A stretch of DNA of 64,000 nt. Source: Clostridiaceae bacterium HFYG-1003. GTDB taxonomy: Bacteria > Bacillota > Clostridia > Clostridiales > Clostridiaceae. Positions within the stretch are counted from its first letter, which is position 1. Every line of letters begins with the position of its first letter. The stretch lies in the NCBI GenBank assembly GCA_024579835.1, contig CP102060.1, forward strand, positions 124,001-188,000, in the 5' to 3' direction. A program made the translations under genes and the position numbers. Shown piece after piece: positions 38,682 through 46,639 of the stretch. A model generated the notes under the pieces. That model made no database searches. It was not told the DNA's origin and saw only the letters and a list, made by a program, of their open reading frames with translations.

Positions 38682-38859
38682 ACAATATTTTGTGGGAATT
38701 ATCTCGATTTTATGATATACTATCGTTAGAATTGCATCCGGGTCGGAGAACGATTTACATACTTTTTCAAAGTATGTAACCCACTATGACACTTTCCCGC
38801 TTCGCGGGCAAAGTGCCGTGGGCGCTCCCGCGGGGGAACGTGCCGCCTGTGGGCGGCTC

Positions 38860-38910
38860 TGCGTTCTGCTGAAATGTTCTGCTCACGCAAACACATTTCA
38901 GCAGAACGCA
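38860..38910. repeat. Perfect 18-bp inverted repeat
   Basis: Arms tgcgttctgctgaaatgt (38860-38877) and its exact complement (38893-38910) flank a 15-base loop. No T run follows on either strand, so it is not a standard terminator. Position near the RepA-like gene suggests a replication or protein-binding site. Confidence 0.7.
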
Positions 38911-38993
38911 AAAATGCACAACATGCTCTTGCGCACATCAAAATCCTATGTTACAATAAAACAAGTTTTAATAAAGGGGCGTAGATACATCTC

Positions 38994-39023
38994 ATGGGTA
39001 TTTGTAATATTCGTATTCGTTAG
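38994..39023 (+). CDS. erm leader peptide MGICNIRIR
   Basis: A nine-codon frame encoding MGICNIRIR is followed by a hairpin that can be remade into alternative stems, which is the layout of macrolide-inducible erm leaders. The peptide ends with Arg-Ile-Arg, fitting the Arg/Lys-x-Arg/Lys motif at which macrolide-bound ribosomes are known to stall. AAAGGGG lies about 13 bases upstream. The IS insertion at 39096 now separates it from the erm gene. Confidence 0.7.
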   Translation: MGICNIRIR

Positions 39024-39027
39024 CATT

Positions 39028-39066
39028 GCGCAGCAAATCCGATAAAAAATCGGTCTTTTGTTGCGC
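39028..39066 (+). promoter_or_regulatory. erm attenuator hairpin
   Basis: gcgcagcaaa (39028-39037) pairs with tttgttgcgc, with an inner ccgat/atcgg stem, five bases after the leader stop. In intact erm genes such a stem and its alternatives control access to the ribosome site. Here the downstream half of the attenuator has been pushed 1.4 kb away by the ISL3 element. Confidence 0.65.
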
Positions 39067-39095
39067 CTTGTTATGTTTACGAATAAAACAAATGA

Positions 39096-40533
39096 GAGGC
39101 TTCGGTAGTTTGTGTGGGTAACTTAGCGGCCCGGGAGCGACAGTTGGACGCACGAACAGGACAGCATGACCATGGCGATCATGTTGTCGGTGTTGCGGAA
39201 GCCAAACGCAGTGCGAATAAGCAGTTTGATCTTGTTGTTAACAGCCTCCACCCGGGCGTTGGAGAGATGGTGTTTCGCAGCCGCTACAATGGCGTGGAAG
39301 TGCCGCTGAATCTTCAAGCGCAGGTCACGAAACACAGGGATTCTGCACCGCTGCGCCCAAGAAATCCACTTATTCAGGGCGGCGACAATCTCGTCCGGAC
39401 CCGCCTTGAGCGCCAGGCGAAGGTTTTCTTTCAGCAAGTAGGCGCGGTAGAGCCGAGGGTTCGCTTTCGTGAGGAAGTCAAGCTGCGCTTGCTGGTTCTC
39501 GGAGAGATGTTCTGGGTTCTTCAGTAACGCATAGCGGAGATTTTTGATACCCTTGGCCAGACTCTTTTCGGGGGCCGCTTCCTCGCCCTTGGCCGGGCGT
39601 CCCCGGCCTCGCTTCGGCGCTGTTTTGGCCGTTTCGTGAGCCTCAGCCCACGCTTGGCGGCGCACCTTGTCCAAAGCCTCGGTAGCCCATGAAACGACAT
39701 GGAACGGATCGACGCAGCGCTCCGCGTTGGGGCAGTATTTCTCCACGCAGGACGCAATCCACCGCGCTCCGTCCGCGCTGACGCACCGGATGGAGGCCCG
39801 TTGTTCCGGGCTTAACTGCTCAAAGAACAGGGAGAGAACTTCTTTCCCAAATCCCCTGCCGCACCAGACGACGGAAGCCGTGTCGTGGTTAACAACGACG
39901 GTCATGTACTTGTGGCCCTTCTTGTAACTGGTTTCGTCAATACCGATACTTACCAGCCCGTCAAAGCGTGATGTAGCCATGGCTTCCAGCTCTTTGTAGA
40001 CCCTGCCGCAGAGGTCACCCACTGTGTGCCATTCAATTCGCATGAGCTCCGAAACGACTGTTTTGGAAGCATGGACAGACAACCACGCCACGGTTTCCTC
40101 AAAGCTCTTGCAGAACCGGGAGCTGTGCCGGGCCCACGGAACAGAAGACGTGACGACGCCGTGCTTCTTGCAGCTTACGCGAGGCAATTGGGCCTCGACA
40201 TATACTTGGGCAGCTCCAAGGTCATTGCACCGCCATCGGCGCGTTTTGCACGTTCTGTCGTAGTACTTGGCCTTGCGCCCACAAATTCCGCATCGACCCT
40301 GCTCTCTTTTAGGCGGGCGGGCCAGAATCACGATTGCATTGGTCTCGGCTTCCGCAAAAACATCCCTGACAATGATTTTTTCGGTGCCGACTAATGGCTG
40401 AATGAGGCCTTTGGTACGCATTTGGAAGCCCTGCTTTCCTGATTTCATTTTTGTTAATAAAATCATAGCAGCATTTCCTTTGCTACCAAGGCTTTATTCA
40501 GTTTTTATTACCCACACAAACTACCGAAGAGCC
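39096..40533 (-). mobile_element. ISL3-family insertion sequence between erm leader and erm
   Basis: The 1438-bp element has 26-bp terminal inverted repeats that share ttcggtagtttgtgtgggta and differ only at outer positions 2-4. It is flanked by an 8-bp direct repeat acaaatga (39088-39095, 40534-40541), the normal ISL3 duplication. One transposase gene lies on the minus strand. The insertion is 20 bp upstream of the erm start, at the edge of its ribosome site. Confidence 0.93.
39123..40466 (-). CDS. ISL3-family transposase
   Basis: This 447-aa enzyme has the ISL3 layout: an N-terminal zinc finger (CGICGRKAKYYDRTC), a helix-turn-helix, and the DDE core with IGIDETSYKKGH, VSADGARW and the glutamate in NARVEAVNNKIK. 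A basic linker (KRGRGRPAKG) sits in the C-terminal half. The reading frame is intact. The start is uncertain: an internal ATG 15 codons in (near 40421) has a weak ribosome site, and the first ATG has none. It is GC-rich like the surrounding mobilizable element. Confidence 0.9.
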   Translation of the reverse strand: MILLTKMKSGKQGFQMRTKGLIQPLVGTEKIIVRDVFAEAETNAIVILARPPKREQGRCGICGRKAKYYDRTCKTRRWRCNDLGAAQVYVEAQLPRVSCKKHGVVTSSVPWARHSSRFCKSFEETVAWLSVHASKTVVSELMRIEWHTVGDLCGRVYKELEAMATSRFDGLVSIGIDETSYKKGHKYMTVVVNHDTASVVWCGRGFGKEVLSLFFEQLSPEQRASIRCVSADGARWIASCVEKYCPNAERCVDPFHVVSWATEALDKVRRQAWAEAHETAKTAPKRGRGRPAKGEEAAPEKSLAKGIKNLRYALLKNPEHLSENQQAQLDFLTKANPRLYRAYLLKENLRLALKAGPDEIVAALNKWISWAQRCRIPVFRDLRLKIQRHFHAIVAAAKHHLSNARVEAVNNKIKLLIRTAFGFRNTDNMIAMVMLSCSCVQLSLPGR

Positions 40534-40553
40534 ACAAATGAGGTGTATTTTTT

Positions 40554-41333
40554 ATGTCCAAAAAACATGGGCGAGCTGTGCCCATTTCTTTTTCGCAAAA
40601 CTTTTTAACTTCACAAAAAATAATAGAACGTCTTTTAAGGCTGACTAATATTGATAAACATGACACAGTGCTTGAAATCGGAGCAGGCAAGGGACATATT
40701 ACGAAAGCGTTGCTGCGTCGAAGCGGTCGGGTAATTGCTTCAGAACTTGATGAAAAACTGTATAATGCGCTTTGCATTAAATTTTGCGACAGTCAAAACC
40801 TCAATTTGTTCCACAGTGATTTTATGCAAAGTAATCTACCACAAGAAGAGTACAAGGTTTTTTCCAATATACCGTTTGCAATCACAACCGATATAGTTAG
40901 GAAACTGACACAAAGCAAAAACACCCCGCAAGACACATGGCTTGTAATGGAAAAAGGTGCCGCGAAACGCTTTTGCGGAAAGCCCAAGGACACGTTACAA
41001 TCCCTTTTGCTAAAACCATTTTTCAGCTTAAATATCGTTTACCATTTTCAACGTGAGGACTTTCATCCCGCGCCCCGTGTTGATGTGGTACTGTTGCATA
41101 TTTCAAAAAAAGCCATACCTGATCTTGCATGGTCAGAGCAAAGAACCTATGGTGAGTTTCTTTCTCATGGAATGAAATTTGGGTTGTTTGGGAAACGAGC
41201 CTTGCTTACAAATCGTCAAATATCTACTGCGCTTCGTTTGGAAAAGCTAAACCCTATTCAACCGGGTGGTGAAGTTTTGTATATCCAGTGGCTATGCCTT
41301 TTCCGATGTTGGTTAAGATATGGTCGAAGATAA
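40554..41333 (+). CDS. erm: Erm-family 23S rRNA adenine N6-methyltransferase
   Basis: The 259-aa protein dimethylates A2058 of 23S rRNA and so gives resistance to macrolides, lincosamides and streptogramin B. Visible motifs are the N-terminal FSQNFLTSQK, AdoMet motif I LEIGAGKGHITKAL, and motif IV NIPFAIT. I recognise the family but not the Erm class; it is clearly not ErmB. GAGGTG precedes the ATG. It is convergent with the serine recombinase, with 2 bp between the stops. Because an ISL3 element splits its leader from it, expression now depends on the IS or on outside promoters. Confidence 0.9.
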   Translation: MSKKHGRAVPISFSQNFLTSQKIIERLLRLTNIDKHDTVLEIGAGKGHITKALLRRSGRVIASELDEKLYNALCIKFCDSQNLNLFHSDFMQSNLPQEEYKVFSNIPFAITTDIVRKLTQSKNTPQDTWLVMEKGAAKRFCGKPKDTLQSLLLKPFFSLNIVYHFQREDFHPAPRVDVVLLHISKKAIPDLAWSEQRTYGEFLSHGMKFGLFGKRALLTNRQISTALRLEKLNPIQPGGEVLYIQWLCLFRCWLRYGRR

Positions 41334-41335
41334 TA

Positions 41336-43204
41336 TCACCCTATCCTCTCTACTACCGTGGGTTCGGATTTCGGCAAGGCACTCACCGGAACAAACACGC
41401 CTTTGGCAATATCCTCGGTGCGGATGGCCGCTTTTTTCGCGTCCATCTCGGCTTTTTTTGCCGCCTTAATTTTGTCCTCATATTCCTTTTGCTTGCCGTT
41501 TTCCTTGCGGCGCAGATAGTTTTGGTGAAGCCTGTCCTTGCGTTCCTCACGCTTGCGGATTTCTTCCAATTCCTCCGGGGTCAAGGTCACTTCCCCGAAG
41601 TGCGGGGGAATGTATCTGCCAACGAAATTGAAGAATATTTCAACCTCCTGCGTTGTTTCAATGCTGCCCTTGCGGTCACGCTCATGGACAAGGATTTTTT
41701 CCACAAACTCAAGCAGCATGGGCGTGGTCAGCGTGTCAAAGTTCTCGTATTTCTCAACGAGGGCGATAAACTTGTCGGTTGATTTCCGGCTTTGCTCATA
41801 GCCGTCTATGGCGGCTTCAAGCCCCTTGATTTCATCAGATAACGCGCCCTGCTCCTTTGCGTACTGTTCATCGAGGGCGGCGTATCTCGCTTCGGGCAGC
41901 TTGCCGAGAATGGAATCCTCATAGATTTTGCAGATGAGTTTTTCCAGTTCGGCGGCTCGTTTTTGCGCTACGACAAGCCGCTTTTTCTTTTTGACAATAT
42001 CGCTGCTGCGTTGTGTTTCCTGCGCTTCTGTGACCGCCTTGATAAACTGGGCGCGGTCATTTTTGGAATATTCCGCAATGGCCTTGAGCATATCCGCAAT
42101 CAGTGTTAAAATGACCTCGGCATTGATGCGATGCTGGGTGGAGCAGAGAACGCCGACAGGCACTTTTGAGTATTGGGAACAGGTATATTGCGCTATGCGC
42201 TTGCCGTTGTTGGTGCGGTGGACATACATTTTCCCGCCACAGTCGGCGCAGTACATAAGCCCAGTCAGTGGGTGCGCTTCACCCCATCCGTCTGGGTACC
42301 GCCGCACACTTCCGCGAATACGCTGAACATTATCAAAGGTGTCCTGGTCAATAATCGGCTCATGGGTATTCTCAAAAATCGTCCATTCGCTTTCATCGAC
42401 ATAGCGGCTCTTCTTGTCCTTGAAATGCTTGCGGGTCTTGAAGTTACAGGTATGACCAAGATACTCACGATTTTTGAGAATATGGACAACGGTGGACGAA
42501 CCCCAACCGTAAACGTCCTTGAAGGTCTTGTTTTTGTTCACGCCTTCATTATGCTTTGCTAAATGGGCGGCGGGGATTAAAACCTTTTGCTCCGAGAGCT
42601 TTTGCGATATTTGGTATGGGCCGAGGCCCTCCATCGTCATGCGGAAAATGCTTTTTACAACTTCGGCAGCTTCATCGTCCACAAGCCAATGCTCCCGCTT
42701 TTCATCCCACAGGTAGCCGTAAATAACCGTGCCAGTGCAATGCTTGCCGCTCATGCCTTTGGTTTTGAACGTGGATTTTATCTTCCGGCTGGTATCTCTG
42801 GCATAAAATTCATGCATGATATTCCGAAATGGAAGAAAATCGTCCTCGCCTTGCGCTGTGTCTATGCCGTCATTTACCGCGATTAGCCGTATACCTCTTT
42901 GCCGCAGCATCTCCATAATCTGCCCGACCTTGAGGTAATCCCGCCCCAAGCGGCTCATATCTTTAATTACGATACATTCAACATTCCCGGCTTCGACTTC
43001 CTCCATCATCGCCATAAAGCCGGGTCTGTCAAACCGAGTGCCCGAAATCCCATCATCAGTGAAATGGGTTGGATTGGGCAGCCCGTTGTTTTTCGCGTAT
43101 TGCTCCAACAGATTTTTTTGCGTGGATATACTGTTGCTTTCCTTGTCATCGCCGTCGTCACGGCTTAACCGCTCGTATAGCGGCGTGATTTTGGTTTCTC
43201 TCAT
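41336..43204 (-). CDS. Large serine recombinase (TnpX-like)
   Basis: The 622-aa enzyme excises and integrates the mobilizable element. Its N-terminal resolvase domain holds the catalytic serine in YERLSRDDGDD, with IVIKDMSRLGRDYLK and the arginine in EFYARDTSRKIKS. A recombinase domain and a zinc ribbon (CADCGGKMYV... CSQY) follow, then a long coiled coil (KKKKRLVVAQKRAAELEKL) and a C-terminal tail typical of TnpX proteins. GGAGG lies 8 bases before the ATG. It lies next to the element's right end, where its binding site should be. Confidence 0.92.
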   Translation of the reverse strand: MRETKITPLYERLSRDDGDDKESNSISTQKNLLEQYAKNNGLPNPTHFTDDGISGTRFDRPGFMAMMEEVEAGNVECIVIKDMSRLGRDYLKVGQIMEMLRQRGIRLIAVNDGIDTAQGEDDFLPFRNIMHEFYARDTSRKIKSTFKTKGMSGKHCTGTVIYGYLWDEKREHWLVDDEAAEVVKSIFRMTMEGLGPYQISQKLSEQKVLIPAAHLAKHNEGVNKNKTFKDVYGWGSSTVVHILKNREYLGHTCNFKTRKHFKDKKSRYVDESEWTIFENTHEPIIDQDTFDNVQRIRGSVRRYPDGWGEAHPLTGLMYCADCGGKMYVHRTNNGKRIAQYTCSQYSKVPVGVLCSTQHRINAEVILTLIADMLKAIAEYSKNDRAQFIKAVTEAQETQRSSDIVKKKKRLVVAQKRAAELEKLICKIYEDSILGKLPEARYAALDEQYAKEQGALSDEIKGLEAAIDGYEQSRKSTDKFIALVEKYENFDTLTTPMLLEFVEKILVHERDRKGSIETTQEVEIFFNFVGRYIPPHFGEVTLTPEELEEIRKREERKDRLHQNYLRRKENGKQKEYEDKIKAAKKAEMDAKKAAIRTEDIAKGVFVPVSALPKSEPTVVERIG

Positions 43205-43227
43205 TGCGCGTACCTCCGTATATAGAA

Positions 43228-43282
43228 TAAGCTGTAAAAGTATTATTCACCAAAACGTGATGAATAAGTCTTTTACAGCTTA
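43228..43282. repeat. Inverted repeat at the element's right end
   Basis: A perfect 13-bp inverted repeat (taagctgtaaaag at 43228-43240, cttttacagctta at 43270-43282) with an inner partial palindrome lies between the recombinase start and the crossover point. It probably contains the recombinase binding site and may overlap the recombinase promoter, so binding could repress the gene. Confidence 0.55.
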
Positions 43283-43287
43283 CAACT

Positions 43288-44237
43288 CCTGCGGCTAATT
43301 TGTACTTTTTGTATTGCCTTACAGCAAAATGTTGTGGATCTTTTTTTGCCAAGGCTTCAAACATGAGGTCAACGGGATTTTGAAAATCCTCATCATCCTC
43401 ACGCACCTCCGATGCGTTGATAAACTCGATTAGGGTGGAAAAGTTTTGCTCATTTTCTGGAGCCTCAAAGTAGATGTAGCCAATGAGTGCGGTATAGAGC
43501 AGGGTTTCAGCTTTGATCCAAAAATCATCGCCTGCCTTGCCCTCGCCTTTGGTGTTGGCAATCAGAGTCGTGACGAGTTTTAAGATATCCTTTTCGCTTC
43601 TCAGATATGCGAAGGGGTTATAGTGCATGGACTTCTTGAAATTGATGGTGTTTAAGATTTTGATTTTATAGCCGTTTCGAAGCAACATCTTTCCGCATTC
43701 CACTACAATGCTACCTTTTGGATCAGTGACCACATAAGAGCTATGGCACTGCATTAAATTTGGCTTTAACCAAAATCGTGTTTTACCTGAGCCAGAGCCG
43801 CCTACAATCAGCACATTTTTATTTCTTGCGTGTTTTGGGTTTTTAGGGCGGCTCGACATGGTGAGACTTTCTGTTTTTGTCAGGATTACATTGTTGCGAA
43901 ATAAAGGGTCTACAAAAGGGCGAATATCCTCAGTGTTGCCCCATCTTGCAGAGCCGTACTCGATGCCTTTTCGATATTTTTTAGCGCTCTTGCCTTTGAT
44001 ATAAACAATAAGGCGAAGAATTGCCCCAAATAGAAAGCCTATTAGCAGGTCTTGAGCGTGAAGGCTCGGCAAGGGATTTTCAAAGGCACTGGCAAATCCG
44101 CTTGTCAGGTTTAATAACTTACCGGCAAAGTCATAGCCTGCTGCAAGTCGCCATGCCTGCGATGCCTTTGTAAATAGCAGAGCTAACACAAGGTATGGAA
44201 TATTTAGAATAAGGAGCTTTTTTGTCTTTTCCTTCAT
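43288..44237 (-). pseudogene. virD4: VirD4-type coupling protein, N-terminal part
   Basis: This part has the two N-terminal membrane helices (residues about 8-28 and 62-82) and the Walker A site IVGGSGSGKTRFWLKPN near residue 148, followed by DPKGSIVVECGKML and the NPFAYLRSEKDILKLV block of the TraG/VirD4 family. The natural frame is interrupted after KYKLAAG by the mobilizable element; translation runs into the element's inverted repeat and on to 43158, adding a short unrelated tail. It starts four bases inside the PcfB gene (ATGA) with AAGGAG. Without its C-terminal ATPase half it cannot couple DNA to the channel. Confidence 0.9.
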
Positions 44238-44719
44238 CGACTTTGCTCCTTTTCCTTGTTCTTGATTCTGTCTGAAACCGTGTTTTTCACAAGCTCGGTA
44301 AACTTTTTAAGCTGCGTAAGCACTGAAGGACGGGCGGCTTTTTTAACAGCCGTGGCAGTAAATTCAGTAAAAGCAGCTGTGATGGCATCGGCATCTCTGC
44401 CCTTAAAAAATACGATATACTTTGGCGGTATTACACTCTTGTCTTTTTGGACTGCAAAATCCACACCATATTTTCTTGCCACACGCTCAAAGCTCTTGAT
44501 GTTCTTATCGGTTATTTCAATACTTGCCATGCCTTGATTTTGTTTGGCCAGGGATTTGACACTCTGCTTGCCGTGCGGGATTTCAGGACTGTCACGGCTT
44601 TTGCTTTTATTTTTCTGTGATTCTAAGTATTTGAGAATAGCAGCTCGCAGCTCCCTGACGGTTAGTTTAGTGGTGTTGATAGCCAATGCCACCGTCTTAT
44701 TTTCTACTTCTTCTTGCAT
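44234..44719 (-). CDS. PcfB-family relaxosome accessory protein
   Basis: The 161-aa protein matches the PcfB/DUF3801 family (SIEITDKNIKSFERVARKYGVDFAVQKDKS... YIVFFKGRDADAITAAF). PcfB proteins act in relaxosome formation and in contact with the VirD4 coupling protein. A basic C-terminal tail (DRIKNKEKEQSR) may bind DNA. It overlaps virD4 by 4 bp, as expected for a partner, and has GGAGG seven bases from its ATG. Confidence 0.87.
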   Translation of the reverse strand: MQEEVENKTVALAINTTKLTVRELRAAILKYLESQKNKSKSRDSPEIPHGKQSVKSLAKQNQGMASIEITDKNIKSFERVARKYGVDFAVQKDKSVIPPKYIVFFKGRDADAITAAFTEFTATAVKKAARPSVLTQLKKFTELVKNTVSDRIKNKEKEQSR

Positions 44720-44755
44720 GAAGTTGCCTCCTTTCTTGGTTTCATGAGATTACTT

Positions 44756-45682
44756 TTAAGGTCTGCCACCAAAATCGTGGTTCACCAGTGCCGAATAATA
44801 ATGGTCGATGGTCGAAGGGGCATTAAAAAGGGTAGCAAGAAGATACCGCCTGATATTTCGGATGTAAGTGGTGTTTTTATCGAGGCAGTGAAACACATAC
44901 TCGATATGCATACTGTTTATCCGCAGAAGCTTTTCTTTTACAAGATGTGCGGGATATTCATCGCCGGCAATGTTGATGGTGGGTTTGGTTGAACAGAGCG
45001 TTTCCACCATGAGATCAACAATTTCATCGAGCCGATCGTCCTTGTAGCGTTCCCTGATGCACTCGTATTCAAGGTTTTCAAAAACTAATTCTTTTACTTC
45101 TTGGATATTTTCACATCCTATCTCATCATATCCATTCAGATTTTGAGGGCTGCCCTTTATTGGATAAGGAATTGATTGATTAGGATTTGATACATCAATA
45201 TTTAATAAATCAGGATTTAATAAATTAGTTCTTGATGTATTAGTATTTAATTGGTGGGGTTTTACCAAGATAGGTTCACCCAGTTCAGGTTTTTCCAATA
45301 CAGGGTATTCCAGTGTTGGGTTATCCAAGATTGGGTTTTCCAAGATTGGGTTTTCCCGTTTAGGTTGAAATTCGCTTGTATCAAGGTGTTTCGGCTGCTC
45401 AAGGATTGTGTATTCTATGCTGGTGAGTTGTCCTTTTTCATTGCGTATTCGTTTGCGGACAACGTAGCCTTGTTCCTCAAGTTCTTTCACAGTGGCGTTA
45501 ATGCTATCAATACCGTCTTTGCAAATACAGGAAAGTCCCTTTGTGGTATAGTCCCAGTTTTCCGGCAGAGAAAGCATGAGGGAGAGCAGTCCTTTTGCCT
45601 TAAGGGAAAGCAGGGTATTTCGCAAATGATGATTAGCCATAACGGTATAATTCTTTGTCTTTTCTACTCTGAAAACTGCCAA
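44756..45682 (-). CDS. DUF6017/replication-initiator-like protein with NPxLE repeats
   Basis: The 308-aa protein starts with a winged-helix replication-initiator-like domain (FRVEKTKNYTVMANHHLRN, LSLKAKGLLSLMLSLPENWDYT). A linker of tandem five-residue units of the type NPILE follows, then a DUF6017-type C-terminal domain (CIRERYKDDRLDEIVDLMVETLCSTKPTI). Such proteins are thought to let the circular ICE replicate. The start is taken as TTG at 45682, eight bases after AAAGGAGG; the GTG at 45691 overlaps that site. It lies 31 bp after parB, in a replication/partition module. Confidence 0.82.
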   Translation of the reverse strand: MAVFRVEKTKNYTVMANHHLRNTLLSLKAKGLLSLMLSLPENWDYTTKGLSCICKDGIDSINATVKELEEQGYVVRKRIRNEKGQLTSIEYTILEQPKHLDTSEFQPKRENPILENPILDNPTLEYPVLEKPELGEPILVKPHQLNTNTSRTNLLNPDLLNIDVSNPNQSIPYPIKGSPQNLNGYDEIGCENIQEVKELVFENLEYECIRERYKDDRLDEIVDLMVETLCSTKPTINIAGDEYPAHLVKEKLLRINSMHIEYVFHCLDKNTTYIRNIRRYLLATLFNAPSTIDHYYSALVNHDFGGRP

Positions 45683-45712
45683 TCCGATCACCTCCTTTGT
45701 TTAACAGATTTT

Positions 45713-46639
45713 TCATCGTTCCTGATCTTGCGTGCGCTTTTTGTGCCACCCTTCAAGGAGCTTGATGATGGTAGCCTCCATTTGCTGTGGGGTATAGTTC
45801 TTAGGGAAATACTTCTTGATTTTATCGCCTGTCAACGTAACTTTATCCGGCTCACCTTTCTTTTCCTCGCTCATAATGGCGCACATTGCCTCAAGGGTGC
45901 AGTTGCCTTCTGCACTGAATTTTTTAAGCCGTTGAGCCTGTGAAAGGGAGGGGGTAGCCTGTTCTGTGTCCATTGCGTCAATCAAAAGGAGTTGCTCCTC
46001 TGATTTCAGATAGGACAGCTCCACGGCGGGATTAAAAGCTATTTTCTTTTCATCGACCATTGAAAGCAATTCGGGAATCAGCTCGGTCAGGCGGATATAG
46101 CGCTGTACCTGTACAGAGCTTGCACCTCCTTCTTTTGCTACCACTTCCCTTGCATTTAACTTCTGTCCAACTTGGACAGAAGTTAAATCTGTCCTTGAAC
46201 CTTGCCTCTTGATAGCCTCTAATTTCAACTTAAAAGCAAAGGCTCGTTCACTTGGCAGGATATTTTCACGCTGCAAATTGCTGTCAACCATAATGATAGT
46301 GGCAGCATCATCGTCAAGGTTACGGATTATGACAGGCATGGTTTCAAGCCCTGCCAGCTCGCAAGCTCTTTTACGGCGGTGTCCTGATACAAGCTCATAG
46401 CAGCCATCTTCACGGGGTCTTGCAATAGCAGGAACAAGCACACCATACTGTTTGATGCTTTCAGCAGTATCGAACATCGCTTCATTATCAATCACCTTAA
46501 AGGGATGATCTTTGAAGGGATGAAGTTCGGATAGGGGTATTTCAGCAATTTTTTCTCTTTGCTCATCGACACGGCTTTCTTCAGTGGAAAACAAATCATC
46601 TACCGATGTCAGACTTATTTTTTTGGCGGAGCTTTTCAA
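45713..46639 (-). CDS. parB: ParB/Spo0J-type partition protein
   Basis: The 308-aa protein has the ParB N-terminal nuclease-like fold (IPLSELHPFKDHPF, GVLVPAIARPREDGCYELVSGHRRKRACELAG) and a helix-turn-helix core (VQRYIRLTELIPELL). It would bind centromere-like sites and load with ParA to partition the circular ICE. The start is a TTG with AAGGAGG about nine bases upstream, inside the end of parA (44-bp overlap). A 35-bp palindrome at 46154-46188 is encoded in the middle of the gene. Confidence 0.9.
   Translation of the reverse strand: MKSSAKKISLTSVDDLFSTEESRVDEQREKIAEIPLSELHPFKDHPFKVIDNEAMFDTAESIKQYGVLVPAIARPREDGCYELVSGHRRKRACELAGLETMPVIIRNLDDDAATIIMVDSNLQRENILPSERAFAFKLKLEAIKRQGSRTDLTSVQVGQKLNAREVVAKEGGASSVQVQRYIRLTELIPELLSMVDEKKIAFNPAVELSYLKSEEQLLLIDAMDTEQATPSLSQAQRLKKFSAEGNCTLEAMCAIMSEEKKGEPDKVTLTGDKIKKYFPKNYTPQQMEATIIKLLEGWHKKRTQDQER
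46154..46188. promoter_or_regulatory. 35-bp near-perfect palindrome inside parB
   Basis: Two 17-bp arms with one central base (C46171) are exact complements; the core reads ttaacttctgtccaa. It encodes DLTSVQVGQKLN in the linker between the ParB nuclease fold and the DNA-binding core, where residue identity is flexible. A parS-like binding site or an operator in parB is plausible. The sequence does not resemble the B. subtilis-type parS. Confidence 0.6.

Larger units (their letters stand above)
38606..38993. other. Gene-free interval of the mobilizable element with origin-like repeats
   Basis: No gene is supported in this stretch between the RepA-like ATPase and the erm leader. It contains a terminator-like hairpin at 38644-38681, a GC-rich block around 38800-38860, and a perfect 18-bp inverted repeat at 38860-38910. 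Upstream of a RepA-type gene this is a natural place for a replication origin and for two divergent promoters. Confidence 0.45.
34971..43291. mobile_element. Tn4451/TnpX-type integrative mobilizable element carrying erm, inserted in virD4
   Basis: The element is defined by the two broken virD4 ends, which share CCTG (34971-34974 and 43288-43291). Its genes are tnpW, a DUF3991-TOPRIM protein, a Mob/Pre relaxase, a RepA-like ATPase, an erm gene with leader, and a large serine recombinase at the right end. These are the hallmarks of TnpX-type mobilizable transposons. It is clearly richer in G+C than the surrounding ICE. It depends on a helper conjugation system, yet its position inactivates the coupling protein of its own host ICE while integrated. 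Confidence 0.88.

Noticed and set aside
40554-41333. Calling the methyltransferase Erm(B)
   Set aside because: Its N-terminus and motif sequences differ clearly from Erm(B); only the family is assigned.
45251-45943. 230-codon plus-strand frame with repeated FQDWVF units
   Set aside because: The repeats are the complement of the NPILE repeats in the DUF6017 gene; no independent support.
46154-46188. B. subtilis-type parS
   Set aside because: The parB palindrome lacks the tgttncacgtgaaaca core, so it is reported only as an unclassified palindrome.
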